Assembly: GCF_003856835.1 (NCBI RefSeq)
Contig: NZ_CP034145.1
Location: 1,984,001 to 2,048,000 of the forward strand
Source of the DNA: Haloplanus aerogenes
GTDB lineage: Archaea > Halobacteriota > Halobacteria > Halobacteriales > Haloferacaceae
DNA length: 64,000 nt
Direction: 5' to 3'
Notes under the pieces: model-generated
The model's input: the letters and a program-made list of their open reading frames with translations, nothing else
Databases searched by the model: none
Told to the model about the DNA's origin: nothing
Translations under genes and position numbers: made by a program
Shown here: piece after piece, positions 44,704 to 52,573 of the stretch
How the letters are laid out: every line of letters begins with the position of its first letter
Numbering within the stretch: position 1 is the first letter of the stretch

Positions 44704-46034
44704 CCCGACAGCGCCGTCTCGATGACGGACGTGTACGACGACTCGCCGATGTTGAACGCGACCTGATTCGTCACGGTGCCGCCGAACTCGTCTTGGAACA
44801 CGCCGGTGAATCGCTCGGAGAGTTGCTGACCGTAGTCGTTGTTGACGTAGAGCGTCGCCGCCGTCGAGTTACCGAGGCGTTCGGACGCCACCTGTGCCAT
44901 CACGCGGCCCTGCAACTGGTCGGACGGCGCCGTCCGGAAGATGTAGTCGTCGTCGTCGAGGCTGGTGACCGACAGCGCCGTACTGGACGGCGAACAGCCG
45001 ACGATCTGATTCGGAATGAACACCTCTTGGGACACCGGGACGTTCACGCCGGAGGAAGCGGAGCCACAGACACTCGGCATGCCAGCGTTGACCAGCGCCT
45101 CCGCGGCCGTGACGCCCGCCGACGGCGAGGTCTGAGTGTCCTCCACCTGTGCGTTCACTTCGAGGTCGAGGTCGGAGTTGTTGACCTGCCGCGCCGGCAA
45201 CTGGGCCGCCTGAATCATCGGGCCGCCGACGGACGCGAGGTCACCCGTCTCCGGCAGGAGGATGCCCACGTCGATGGTGCGGCCCATGCCACCGGGTGCG
45301 CTACTGGCCATCGCGCCACCGCCCGACGGGTTCGCGCCCTCGAAGTTCTGGACTTCGATCTGGCTCGTGCCCTGCTGATCGGCGCCCTGGAACTCCCAGA
45401 TGGCGTACGCCGCGGACGCCGGGTCGCCGGCCTGATTGAAGTTGGTCGCGCTGGAGGCGCCCTGATAGTTGATGTCCTCGCCGTTGGCTGCCGCCTCGAC
45501 GGCCTCGAGGAAGTTCTGGGGGCCGTACTCGGTGCCCTCGGGGTTGGCGATGCGGCGCATCTGGTCGCGGATGGCCGTGCCGTTGTTCTCGCCTGCCGCC
45601 GCGTTCGCGAGGATCTGGAGCGCGACCGAGTCGTACGACTGGGAGGTGAACACGCCCGGCGACGAGCCGTACTGTTCTTGGAACAGACTGTTGAACGCCT
45701 CCTGGTTCGGGCCGCCCGCCGCCGGCGCCGTCCCGATGACGTTTTCCATGTCGTTGCCGACCTGCCCCGGCATCGCGCCGTCGCGGAGGCCGTCGGGGAC
45801 GAGGATGTCGTGTTCCCCGCTCGACATGGAGTAGTAGTCGCGGAACAACTGGATCCCGCTCTCGGGGTAGCCGATGACGACGAGCATGTCGGGGCCACCG
45901 CTGCCGCCGTTGCCACCGTTACCGCCGTTACCGCCGTTACCGCCGTTGCCGCCGCCGATGCAACCTGCTAGGCCGACGGTGCCGGCCGTGCCGGTACCAA
46001 CCAAGAATTCGCGTCGTCCGATATCGCGTACCAT
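44700..46034 (-). CDS. livJ: Branched-chain amino-acid binding protein
   Basis: A 444-aa periplasmic-binding-like lipoprotein. A Tat signal GRREFLVGTGTAG leads to lipobox GLAGC, then a linker of GGN repeats encoded by 9-base tandem units (about 45900-45950). The two-lobed Peripla_BP_6 fold starts RTIDVGILLPETGDLASVGGP. It is encoded convergently with livHMGF rather than in the same operon, so expression is separately controlled. Confidence 0.93.
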   Translation of the reverse strand: MVRDIGRREFLVGTGTAGTVGLAGCIGGGNGGNGGNGGNGGNGGSGGPDMLVVIGYPESGIQLFRDYYSMSSGEHDILVPDGLRDGAMPGQVGNDMENVIGTAPAAGGPNQEAFNSLFQEQYGSSPGVFTSQSYDSVALQILANAAAGENNGTAIRDQMRRIANPEGTEYGPQNFLEAVEAAANGEDINYQGASSATNFNQAGDPASAAYAIWEFQGADQQGTSQIEVQNFEGANPSGGGAMASSAPGGMGRTIDVGILLPETGDLASVGGPMIQAAQLPARQVNNSDLDLEVNAQVEDTQTSPSAGVTAAEALVNAGMPSVCGSASSGVNVPVSQEVFIPNQIVGCSPSSTALSVTSLDDDDYIFRTAPSDQLQGRVMAQVASERLGNSTAATLYVNNDYGQQLSERFTGVFQDEFGGTVTNQVAFNIGESSYTSVIETALSG

Positions 46035-46094
46035 ACGGATACGAACGGTCGGATTATTTATAAACTCTTCCGAGAAATCGGGTGACCGATCCGC

Positions 46095-46409
46095 TCAGGC
46101 GCCGCCGACGAACGTATCGGCACCCTCGTAGAACCAGTAGCCCTGCTCGCGCATCGCTTCGCCGAGGGCCTGGTGCATCTCGACGAAGTCCGCGAACTCG
46201 TCGGCGTCGACGCCATCGAAGATGTCTCGCACCGAGACGACGGTCTCGAAGTCGATCCGGACGGGGTCGTCGCCGTACTCGTCGACGAACGCCGCGACGT
46301 CGAGCGGGAAGTCCTCCTCCTCGTCGACCTTCTTGGCGATGACGGCGTGGCCGTACTTGCGTCGGCCTTCGCTTCCCTCCTCGCCGTCGGGGTCGTGTGG
46401 CCAGTCCAT
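46095..46409 (-). CDS. Haloarchaeal protein DUF5785
   Basis: A 104-aa protein. MDWPHDPDGEEGSEGRRKYG and HAVIAKKVDEEEDFPLDVAAFV match a widespread haloarchaeal family of unknown function; AVISKK-type segments recall small regulatory domains. No catalytic site is obvious. The ATG at 46409 is the start of similarity. Confidence 0.8.
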   Translation of the reverse strand: MDWPHDPDGEEGSEGRRKYGHAVIAKKVDEEEDFPLDVAAFVDEYGDDPVRIDFETVVSVRDIFDGVDADEFADFVEMHQALGEAMREQGYWFYEGADTFVGGA

Positions 46410-46482
46410 ACTCGCTCCTTGGTCGCACCGCTCAAAGCCGTTACGCTCGAAAAGAACGACACCGGAACCGTCGTCGACTGCC

Positions 46483-46602
46483 CTACAGCGGGGTGAATCG
46501 GTGTACCGTGCGTGCGTGTTCGAGAAGTGCCTCCGTCGAGTCGAAGGTCTCGCCACATCCGCACCGGTGCAAGGCTGCCGTCGACGGTTGCTGTGTCGAC
46601 AT
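46483..46602 (-). CDS. 39-aa C2H2 zinc-finger microprotein
   Basis: A 39-aa protein. CGCGETFDSTEALLEHARTVH is a single classical C2H2 finger (Cys-x-Cys, spacer, His-x4-His). The start at 46602 is fixed by the strong TATA box at 46625-46636, about 29 bases upstream; an ATG further out lies beyond that box. Such one-finger proteins are common in haloarchaea and are candidates for regulators. Confidence 0.75.
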   Translation of the reverse strand: MSTQQPSTAALHRCGCGETFDSTEALLEHARTVHRFTPL

Positions 46603-46624
46603 ACTCTGCCATTTGGGGCCTGCC

Positions 46625-46636
46625 AATATATAATTA
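46625..46636 (-). promoter_or_regulatory. TATA box of the C2H2 microprotein gene
   Basis: TAATTATATATT on the minus strand lies about 29 nt upstream of the ATG at 46602. It is one of the clearest TATA boxes in the window. Confidence 0.65.
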
Positions 46637-46772
46637 TTGTTCATGGTGTTTGGTGGTGTGGGACACACGTGCGTTGGGCACGGGGAAGTCTGTGGGACTC
46701 CCGCGAGCGAGCGAAGCGGGTGGGTGGTCAGCGACTGATCGAGACGAACGGAGTGCGTCGAAAGAGGACTGG

Positions 46773-46831
46773 GGATTCGAACCACGGTCGTTCTGCTCAC
46801 TGCGTTCGCGTCACTCCCTGATTCGAATCCC
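46773..46831 (-). repeat. TTCGAA-flanked repeat, copy C
   Basis: GGATTCGAACC (46773-46783) and CTGATTCGAATCC (46818-46830) bracket a core with CTCACTGCGTTCGC. It has the same layout as copy B and also lies just past the 3' end of a tRNA gene. Nearby 46691-46706 reads CGAGCGAGCGAAGCGG, another inverted-repeat-rich stretch. Confidence 0.65.
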
Positions 46832-46868
46832 AGCGACCGCTTTTCGCTCACTAGTGTTCGCGAAAAGG

Positions 46869-46952
46869 CGGTGGGACTGGGATTCGAACCCAGGAAGCCG
46901 TGAGGCTACCTGCTTTCAAGGCAGGCGCAATAGGCCGCTCTGCCATCCCACC
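46869..46952 (-). tRNA. tRNA-Ser (anticodon TGA)
   Basis: The 84-base gene has acceptor GGTGGGA/TCCCACC, U8-G9, D stem GCA/TGC, anticodon stem CCTGC/GCAGG around CTTGAAA, a long variable arm (TAGCCTCACGGCTTC) typical of tRNA-Ser, and T loop TTCGAAT. The discriminator is G, the serine identity element. Confidence 0.94.
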
Positions 46953-47362
46953 CCCTCGAGTTTCCGACAGCCCCCGGGACGTCGTTCGGTTACGACCGAC
47001 AACTCGGTGCGACCAACGACGAACTTTCGAACGCTCTCCGGCCCGTCGAATCGAGCCAGGACGCGCGAAATCGCCACGCAGGGGGTGTGTGTCAACGAAT
47101 AATCCCGATAAAGTTGAAGGTATCGTTCCTATTAGCGACCGTTCCCTCGACGACGTGGCAAGGGATCGCATCCCGGAGTCATTCCGATACACTCGAAGGC
47201 GATGTGAACCGACGTGACTCGGGGAGTCTCGCTGCCGCTCGACGCTTCCCAGCAGCGGCGTGCGGAAGGGGGAGGAATACATGAACTCTCCCGGCCACCA
47301 TATAAATGGGTTATACGGATAAGCTACAAACCAATGCAGCCACGGGTCGTCTATCTAGCTGT
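46953..47362. other. Intergenic region after tRNA-Ser
   Basis: The upstream half (46953-47100) belongs to the tRNA-Ser promoter region on the minus strand. A clear TATA box is at 47300-47307 on the plus strand. GGGATCGCATCCC (47163-47175) and similar short inverted repeats occur. No convincing protein frame is seen. Confidence 0.45.
47300..47307 (+). promoter_or_regulatory. TATA box before the 47-aa gene
   Basis: ATATAAAT sits 57-63 bases before the ATG at 47363, so the mRNA would have a leader of about 35 bases. An earlier ATG at 47334 opens only a ten-codon peptide. Confidence 0.45.
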
Positions 47363-47506
47363 ATGACACAGGTAGACCGCGCCAACGACCGAGCCACTGA
47401 AGCAAAGTTTTACCTCCCCGCCGGGGCCGACCCGTCGTTCGCAGCCAGTCGGTTGGAATGGGTCTGGGCGACGCTGTTCAACCACGACATCGAAACGTCG
47501 ACGTAG
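47363..47506 (+). CDS. Small protein of 47 aa, unknown
   Basis: The frame reads MTQVDRANDRATEAKFYLPAG and goes on to RLEWVWATLFNHDIE. It has a TATA box upstream and an acidic composition, but is short and not recognised. It may be a gene or the start of a larger broken one. Codon use is compatible with expression. Confidence 0.4.
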   Translation: MTQVDRANDRATEAKFYLPAGADPSFAASRLEWVWATLFNHDIETST

Positions 47507-47730
47507 CCGCGAACGGATGCGTTGAAACCGGCGACTCGGGGGCGATCCTGTTACGTTCTGAGCCGACTCCCCGGTCCGACCGACGCACACGAGAGTAAGT
47601 TCTTGAGCAGTGTCACCGTATTCGAAGGTGTGCCCAACAGAGTCACCGCCACCCACACGATCGCTGCTACGCCCCAGTCAAGCAGTACACTATGATCTTC
47701 GCCACACATCTCGACATCATTAGTTACAAA

Positions 47731-47739
47731 CTATATAGC
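47731..47739 (+). promoter_or_regulatory. TATA box of the HTH_10 regulator
   Basis: CTATATAGC is centred about 31 nt before the ATG at 47766, in an A+T-rich gap. Confidence 0.55.
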
Positions 47740-47765
47740 TATGAAAACTACCACGCAACAGAACA

Positions 47766-48434
47766 ATGACCGATATTAAAGCGGTCGTCCGAGTCGAGCA
47801 TCCGGATATCGTCCTCACGGAGACCGTCTGCCACGACCGAAGTTCGAAAGTCAAGTCGATCTCAGAGGCAGGAACCGACCCGACATCGGGGAAGTTCTTC
47901 TATCGCGTCAAGTCGTCTGACTTCCGCCGGTTCGAGGACGGCTTACGGAACGACCACACCGTCGGCGAATTCGAACGCGTCATCGAGACCAGAGACGGCG
48001 AGGCGATCTACAGCTTCGAGTATACGGACGAAGCGAAGATCCTCTCACCGGTTATCTCGGCCGCGAACGGTGTCATACTCGACATGGAGAACGACGGAAA
48101 CGCTTGGATCATCTCGGTATGGATGTCCGAGCGAACGGAGCTGGCCCATCTGTGGGACTATGCACAACAGAACGACATTGGAATCGAGTTACTGCGCGTG
48201 AACGAGTACGCAAGTTTAGGTGACACGGACGCTGGGTTAACCGATAGCCAACGAGAAGCACTCCTCGTCGCAGTCGAAACCGGGTATTTCGAAGAGCCAC
48301 GGAACGCGACGCTCGGCGACGTCGCCGCCGATCTGGATATCTCTCAACCGGCAGCTAGCGGCCTCCTTCGACGTGGAATCAAGCGACTCATCGTCTCGTC
48401 TCTGATGGACGACAGTGAAAAACCACCTGACTGA
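47766..48434 (+). CDS. Bacterio-opsin-activator-type HTH_10 regulator
   Basis: A 222-aa regulator. The first 150 residues form the beta-rich BAT-like sensor domain. The C-terminal HTH_10 starts LTDSQREALLVAVETGYFEEPRNATLGDVAADL and has the recognition helix SQPAASGLLRRGIKRLI. Members control light, redox and metabolic genes in haloarchaea. Codon use is less GC-biased than in neighbours. Target genes are not evident. Confidence 0.88.
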   Translation: MTDIKAVVRVEHPDIVLTETVCHDRSSKVKSISEAGTDPTSGKFFYRVKSSDFRRFEDGLRNDHTVGEFERVIETRDGEAIYSFEYTDEAKILSPVISAANGVILDMENDGNAWIISVWMSERTELAHLWDYAQQNDIGIELLRVNEYASLGDTDAGLTDSQREALLVAVETGYFEEPRNATLGDVAADLDISQPAASGLLRRGIKRLIVSSLMDDSEKPPD

Positions 48435-48550
48435 GTATTCATCACTGGTTCCAAGAGATTACCTCGTCACACAGTAGACGCACACGCCGTTGTCTCCCGA
48501 CTCGCCGGGTCGATGGATGAACGCCGAGCCTACTCGGCCCGCCGCGACAG

Positions 48551-49309
48551 CTACTGACTCACGTAGCCACCGTCGATCACCATCGTCTCGCCGGTGACGA
48601 AGGAAGCGTCGTCCGAGCAGAGCCACACGGCCGCGTCGCCGATCTCCTCCGGTTCGCCGATCCGGCCGATCGGTGTCGCCTCGCTCACTCCCTCGACCAT
48701 CTCGGGGTTCTCCGCCGAAGACCGCTCGACCATCGGCGTCCGGATCACACCGGGCGAGATGGCGTTGACCCGCACGCCCTCGCGACCGTACTCGAGGGCG
48801 GCGTTTTTCGTCAGCCCGATCACGCCGTGTTTGCTCGCGACGTACGGGCTGACGCCCGGGAAGCCGACGATCCCGGCGATAGACGACGTGTTCACGATGG
48901 CGCCGCCGCCGTCGTCGAGCATCGCCGGAATTTCGGCCTGCATCCCGAGGAAGACGCCCTTCAGGTTGATGTCGATGACGCGCTCCCAGTCGGTGTCCGA
49001 CTGGTCGACCATCGACTCGTTCGTCCCCTCGATGCCGGCGTTGTTGAACGCGAAGTCGAGGCCACCGTAGCGGTCGACGGCTTCCGCCACCATCGCGTCG
49101 ACATCGTCTCGGTCGCTCACGTCCGTCTCGACGAAGGTGGCCTCGCCACCGGCGTCGCGTATCGATTCGACGGTCGCTTCGCCCCCCTCCGGATCGACAT
49201 CCGCCGCGACGACGCTCGCTCCCTCCGCGGCGAACCGCTCCGCCGCTGCCCGACCGATACCACTGCTCGCCCCCGTTACGATCGCTACCGCGTCCTGAAT
49301 CCCGTTCAT
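48551..49309 (-). CDS. Short-chain dehydrogenase/reductase (FabG-like)
   Basis: A 252-aa classical SDR. NAD(P) motif TGASSGIG, NNAG, catalytic S-Y-K (NTSSIAG, YVASK) and the C-terminal GETMVIDGGYVSQ are present. DVDP after the second strand, with aspartate at the cofactor-2'-OH position, favours NAD. Substrate unknown. The ATG at 49309 starts the Rossmann fold; an upstream start adds 16 residues without homology. Confidence 0.92.
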   Translation of the reverse strand: MNGIQDAVAIVTGASSGIGRAAAERFAAEGASVVAADVDPEGGEATVESIRDAGGEATFVETDVSDRDDVDAMVAEAVDRYGGLDFAFNNAGIEGTNESMVDQSDTDWERVIDINLKGVFLGMQAEIPAMLDDGGGAIVNTSSIAGIVGFPGVSPYVASKHGVIGLTKNAALEYGREGVRVNAISPGVIRTPMVERSSAENPEMVEGVSEATPIGRIGEPEEIGDAAVWLCSDDASFVTGETMVIDGGYVSQ

Positions 49310-49385
49310 GGCTCTCACGCCAGCTAGCGAGCTGACTACACGAACATCTCGTGTCACCTAAATAAGTATTGAGCCGTTTCCGGAG

Positions 49386-50051
49386 TTAGCCGTGTGTCTC
49401 GCCGTCGGTGTTCGTCCCCGTTCCGAGCAGGTAGCCGCCGAAGGCGAGTACCCAGCAGAGGAGCGGGTAGACGACCCATCGCTCGATGCCGCCGGGGCCG
49501 AGCGCTGCTAGTGGGTGCGGCGTTCGAAGGGCCAGACCGTAGACGAAGACGCTCACCAAGATCGCGAGCGAGACGCCACCGAACGCGACACAGAAGGCGA
49601 CGAAGGGGCGGCTGACGACCCGTGAGGAGAGGAGAACGGTGACGCCGCCGCTGAAGAACGTGAGGAGGGCGAAGAGGCCGTGCCACGGGGTGACGTTGCC
49701 GGGGAAGAGGCCGACGCCGAAGATACCGACACCGAAGAGTGCGAGCGGCACCGTAAGCACGCGCCGACCCGTCGCTCGGTGAAGGAAGTAGACGGCGAGC
49801 AACACGAGGAGGCCAGTCACCAGCATGGTGCCGTTGAAAATCGTCGCCGACGGCTGGTGGATGACGGGATCGGGAGGTTGTGTCGATCCGAGGTCGCTGA
49901 TATCCTGTCGAATCGAATAGTCGGGGTAGAGCGACTGGGCCGTGATGATGCCCATGATCGCGACGGCGCCAGCGAGAACCAGACTACTGCCGGCAATCGT
50001 GCGATCGTCCAGGCCGAACCGTGACGATCCGTCGGTCAATTCGGAGACCAT
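49386..50051 (-). CDS. DUF998-family membrane protein
   Basis: A 221-aa protein with six predicted helices. The early SLYPDYSIRQDISDLGSTQPPD loop, the FNGTMLVTGLLVLLAVY helix and GLFPGN fit DUF998, a family of unknown function. ATG 50051 gives a short soluble head before helix 1. Confidence 0.82.
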   Translation of the reverse strand: MVSELTDGSSRFGLDDRTIAGSSLVLAGAVAIMGIITAQSLYPDYSIRQDISDLGSTQPPDPVIHQPSATIFNGTMLVTGLLVLLAVYFLHRATGRRVLTVPLALFGVGIFGVGLFPGNVTPWHGLFALLTFFSGGVTVLLSSRVVSRPFVAFCVAFGGVSLAILVSVFVYGLALRTPHPLAALGPGGIERWVVYPLLCWVLAFGGYLLGTGTNTDGETHG

Positions 50052-50125
50052 AGCACCTGTGTGACGCGAACCACCATCAAATGGTAACCCGACGACACGA
50101 CGGACGGTGGTCCGCCCGCCGCGCG

Positions 50126-50410
50126 TCAGCCCACGAACCCGTGCGCGAGGCCTGCAGCGAGAAGCGTCCCTCGTCGGTCGGCGAGCCACCCGGTGACGAG
50201 ACCGACGAGGAACACGACGAGAAGCAGGGGCCACGCCGAGACGGGGTAGTAGCCGAGGTGGGCGAGTGTGAAGACGACCGATTGCCCGACGATGGCGGTG
50301 GTACGCCCGTGTCGCTGCTGGAGGTACCGCTGGAGGAAACCACGGAAGAGCGTCTCCTCCTGGAAGGCGGCGATAGCGAAGCCGAAGAACCAGCCGAGCA
50401 GGAGGTTCAC
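50126..50410 (-). pseudogene. CPBP intramembrane protease remnant
   Basis: The 94 codons from GTG 50410 contain the core of a CPBP (Abi) protease: QEETLFRGFLQRYLQ holds the EE-x3-R motif, and FTLAHLGYYP the second-motif histidine. Intact members have about 150 further residues of helices in front, which are not found upstream, and the end (LAHGFVG) stops before the final motif asparagine. The gene is therefore probably a decayed remnant. A short functional version is less likely. ACGCTC-CC-GAGCGT (50454-50467) lies upstream. Confidence 0.6.
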
Positions 50411-50556
50411 GACGGGGTCCGCCGCCGCGGCGCCGCTGGGTTCGGGTGAACTCGACGCTCGGGAGCGTACCTGTCGCCGCTCCGTCGCGTGCCGTACCGA
50501 TGCTCCATCCCGGGACGGATTATATCTGCCCCCGAGTGGACGCGTGTCGGCCGGCC

Positions 50557-51312
50557 TCAGTCCCGCACCACGCGCCGCTCCCCCTCGCCGTACGCCACCC
50601 GCAGTCCGAGTTCGTCGGCGACGGTCGCCGTGTGGACGGGGACGGGGCGCTCCGCGTCGACGCGCGCGTTCAGGAGCGGCAGGGCGTCGAGCAGGTCGTC
50701 ACCCGTCTCGACGACTGGCTGGACCGGCAGGAAATCGACGTCGAGGTCGGCGTCACGGCCCCCGGCGGTCAGCGTCTCCAGCGGCGGGTCGGCGTAGGCG
50801 TCGGTGAAGTCGATAGGCGCCGTGAATCCCGCGTAGTAGACGCGACCGCGAGTCGAGGCCCCGAGGACGACTTCGGAGCGCCGGAGTTTCATCGCCGCGT
50901 TGTCGATCAGCGGGCGCGTCAGGAAGGGAATGGTCGGGTCGACGACGGCCGCGGAGGTGACGCCCTCCTCCCGGAGGAGGTGGGTGACGGTGTTGCCGGC
51001 GCGGGCGGAAATCGTCGACCCGACCTGCGGTTCGAACCGCACGTCGTCGAGGTCGTCGAGGGTCGACGCGGCCACCGCCCGCACCGCCGCCTCCGACGCC
51101 GTCTCCGTGACGTGATCGTCGGGCAGGAGATCGTCGGGGCGGTAGTTGACGAGCAAGTCGCCGCCGGAGCGGTCGACGGCGACGAGGACGTCTTTCAGAA
51201 CGGCCTCGTACCACTCGGCGGCCTCGGCCTCGGTCAGCGGACTCGTCGCGGCGAGGTCGGTCGCGACGAGGCCCTCCCGTGGTGGATCCGCCAGTACCGC
51301 GATGGTGGTCAT
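50557..51312 (-). CDS. DUF2064 glycosyltransferase-like protein
   Basis: A 251-aa protein. IAVLADPPREGLVATDLAATSPLTEAEAAEWY in pieces matches the start of the DUF2064/rSAM-associated transferase family, a GT-A-like fold. TVADELGLRVAYG ends it. The usual metal-binding D-x-D can be placed in VVDPTIPFLTRPLID. Substrate unknown. Confidence 0.7.
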   Translation of the reverse strand: MTTIAVLADPPREGLVATDLAATSPLTEAEAAEWYEAVLKDVLVAVDRSGGDLLVNYRPDDLLPDDHVTETASEAAVRAVAASTLDDLDDVRFEPQVGSTISARAGNTVTHLLREEGVTSAAVVDPTIPFLTRPLIDNAAMKLRRSEVVLGASTRGRVYYAGFTAPIDFTDAYADPPLETLTAGGRDADLDVDFLPVQPVVETGDDLLDALPLLNARVDAERPVPVHTATVADELGLRVAYGEGERRVVRD

Positions 51313-51368
51313 ACCTGCGGGTCGTGGCGGCGGACTCTTGAACGCGCCGGTCTGCGAAGCCGATCTCT

Positions 51369-51971
51369 CTAATCGTGCGCGCCGCTCCGTCCCTTGGTCT
51401 GGCGGTAGTCGCGACCGAGCACCGACTCGGCGACGTGTTCGACGAACGCCTCGGTGTCGGCGTCGGTCTGGTCGTCGAGGGCGCGCATCGGCACGAGTTC
51501 GAACCCGCGCCCGCGGATGGTCGTCGCGTGCTGTTCCGTGGCGTCGAGTTCGGCGGGGTCACGGGTCGTATGTTCGACGGCGACCCCCCGGAGTGCGAGG
51601 GTGCCGACGGGGACGATGATCTCCGGGTTGATCATGCGCAGGTCGGCGGTGAGGTAGGGATCGCAGGTGGTGATCTCCTCCCCGGTCGGGTCGCGCTCGG
51701 GATGTCGACACCGGGTGAGGTAGGTGAGATAGGCGCCGTCGAGTTCCGGCCGGTCGGCGTCGGGTGGCGAGTTCGAAAATCCGAGTTCGCCCAGCATCCG
51801 CTGGAGACGGCGACCGGCGTCGTCGCCGGTGAAGGGGACGCCAGTGCGGTCGGCGCCGGGACTCGGGTGGCCGCCGACGAAGACGAAGTCCGCGCCCACG
51901 TCGCCGTAGCCGTGGACGACGTTCGTACGTGCATCACAGAGGTCCGGGCAGTTCTGGCAGTCCTCGTCCAT
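51369..51971 (-). CDS. udg: Uracil-DNA glycosylase, family 4
   Basis: A 200-aa iron-sulfur glycosylase. C5 and C8 (with C12 close by), then C88 and C103, fit the [4Fe-4S] ligands of family 4. GADRTGVPFTGDDAGRRLQRML is the active-site block; the first motif reads HPSPG rather than the usual EAPG, a divergence. PVGTLALRGV follows. It removes uracil that comes from cytosine deamination. The ATG at 51971 is the start of the cluster domain; an earlier GTG adds 21 residues. Confidence 0.85.
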   Translation of the reverse strand: MDEDCQNCPDLCDARTNVVHGYGDVGADFVFVGGHPSPGADRTGVPFTGDDAGRRLQRMLGELGFSNSPPDADRPELDGAYLTYLTRCRHPERDPTGEEITTCDPYLTADLRMINPEIIVPVGTLALRGVAVEHTTRDPAELDATEQHATTIRGRGFELVPMRALDDQTDADTEAFVEHVAESVLGRDYRQTKGRSGAHD

Positions 51972-52064
51972 GCCGAACGGGTTCTCGGGGGAGTCCTGTG
52001 CTGGGTCCACGTGCGCACGTCGCCGTCCGGGCACAAAAGCTGTCGGTGATGGCCGTCGTCGCGC

Positions 52065-52505
52065 TCACCGAACGAGCGTCACCGGCACCGGCGCCCGCCG
52101 GACGACGACGTCCGCGACGCTCCCGAACAGGGTTCGCTCCGCGTCCGGGCGGCCGTGAGTTCCCATCACGACGTGGTCGATTGGTTCCTCGGTCGCGTAG
52201 TCGACGACGATCCGTCCGGGGTCGCCGATCTCCGACACCGTCTCCACCTCGCGGTCGTAGTCGGCAGCGAGTTGGCTGGCGTCGTCGAGGATCCCCTCCG
52301 AGTGGTCTTCTACCTGCGCGTACCACTCCTCGGAGCCGAGCATCGGTTCGTACGTGGTGTCGGCGGCGGTGCCGTACCCGGGGTCGAAGAGGTCGATCAC
52401 GTGGAGGACGGTGATCGACGCGTCCGGAAACTCCCGAAACGCGTGGCGGAGCGCGTCGAACGACAGGGGCGAACCGTCGACGGGGACGAGAACGTGGTCG
52501 GTCAT
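52065..52505 (-). CDS. Universal stress protein
   Basis: A 146-aa single-domain UspA. MTDHVLVPVDGSPLSFDAL is the start and GTHGRPDAERTLFGSVADVVVRRAPVPV the ATP-binding end. The GRPDAERTLFGS loop departs from the common GRSGxxRxxxGS form by carrying P-D. Confidence 0.92.
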   Translation of the reverse strand: MTDHVLVPVDGSPLSFDALRHAFREFPDASITVLHVIDLFDPGYGTAADTTYEPMLGSEEWYAQVEDHSEGILDDASQLAADYDREVETVSEIGDPGRIVVDYATEEPIDHVVMGTHGRPDAERTLFGSVADVVVRRAPVPVTLVR

Positions 52506-52573
52506 GGGTGGCGTGACGGTCGGAGACGCCGCGCCATAGTGTCAGCGGCCGTTCCAATTGTGTGAGAACGCGG

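Noticed and set aside
45900-45950. CCGTTACCG tandem units considered as a regulatory repeat
   Set aside because: They encode the GGN linker of the LivJ lipoprotein and need no further explanation.
50446-51372. Plus-strand frame opposite the DUF2064 gene
   Set aside because: Arg/Gly/Val-rich shadow of the minus-strand gene with no domain.
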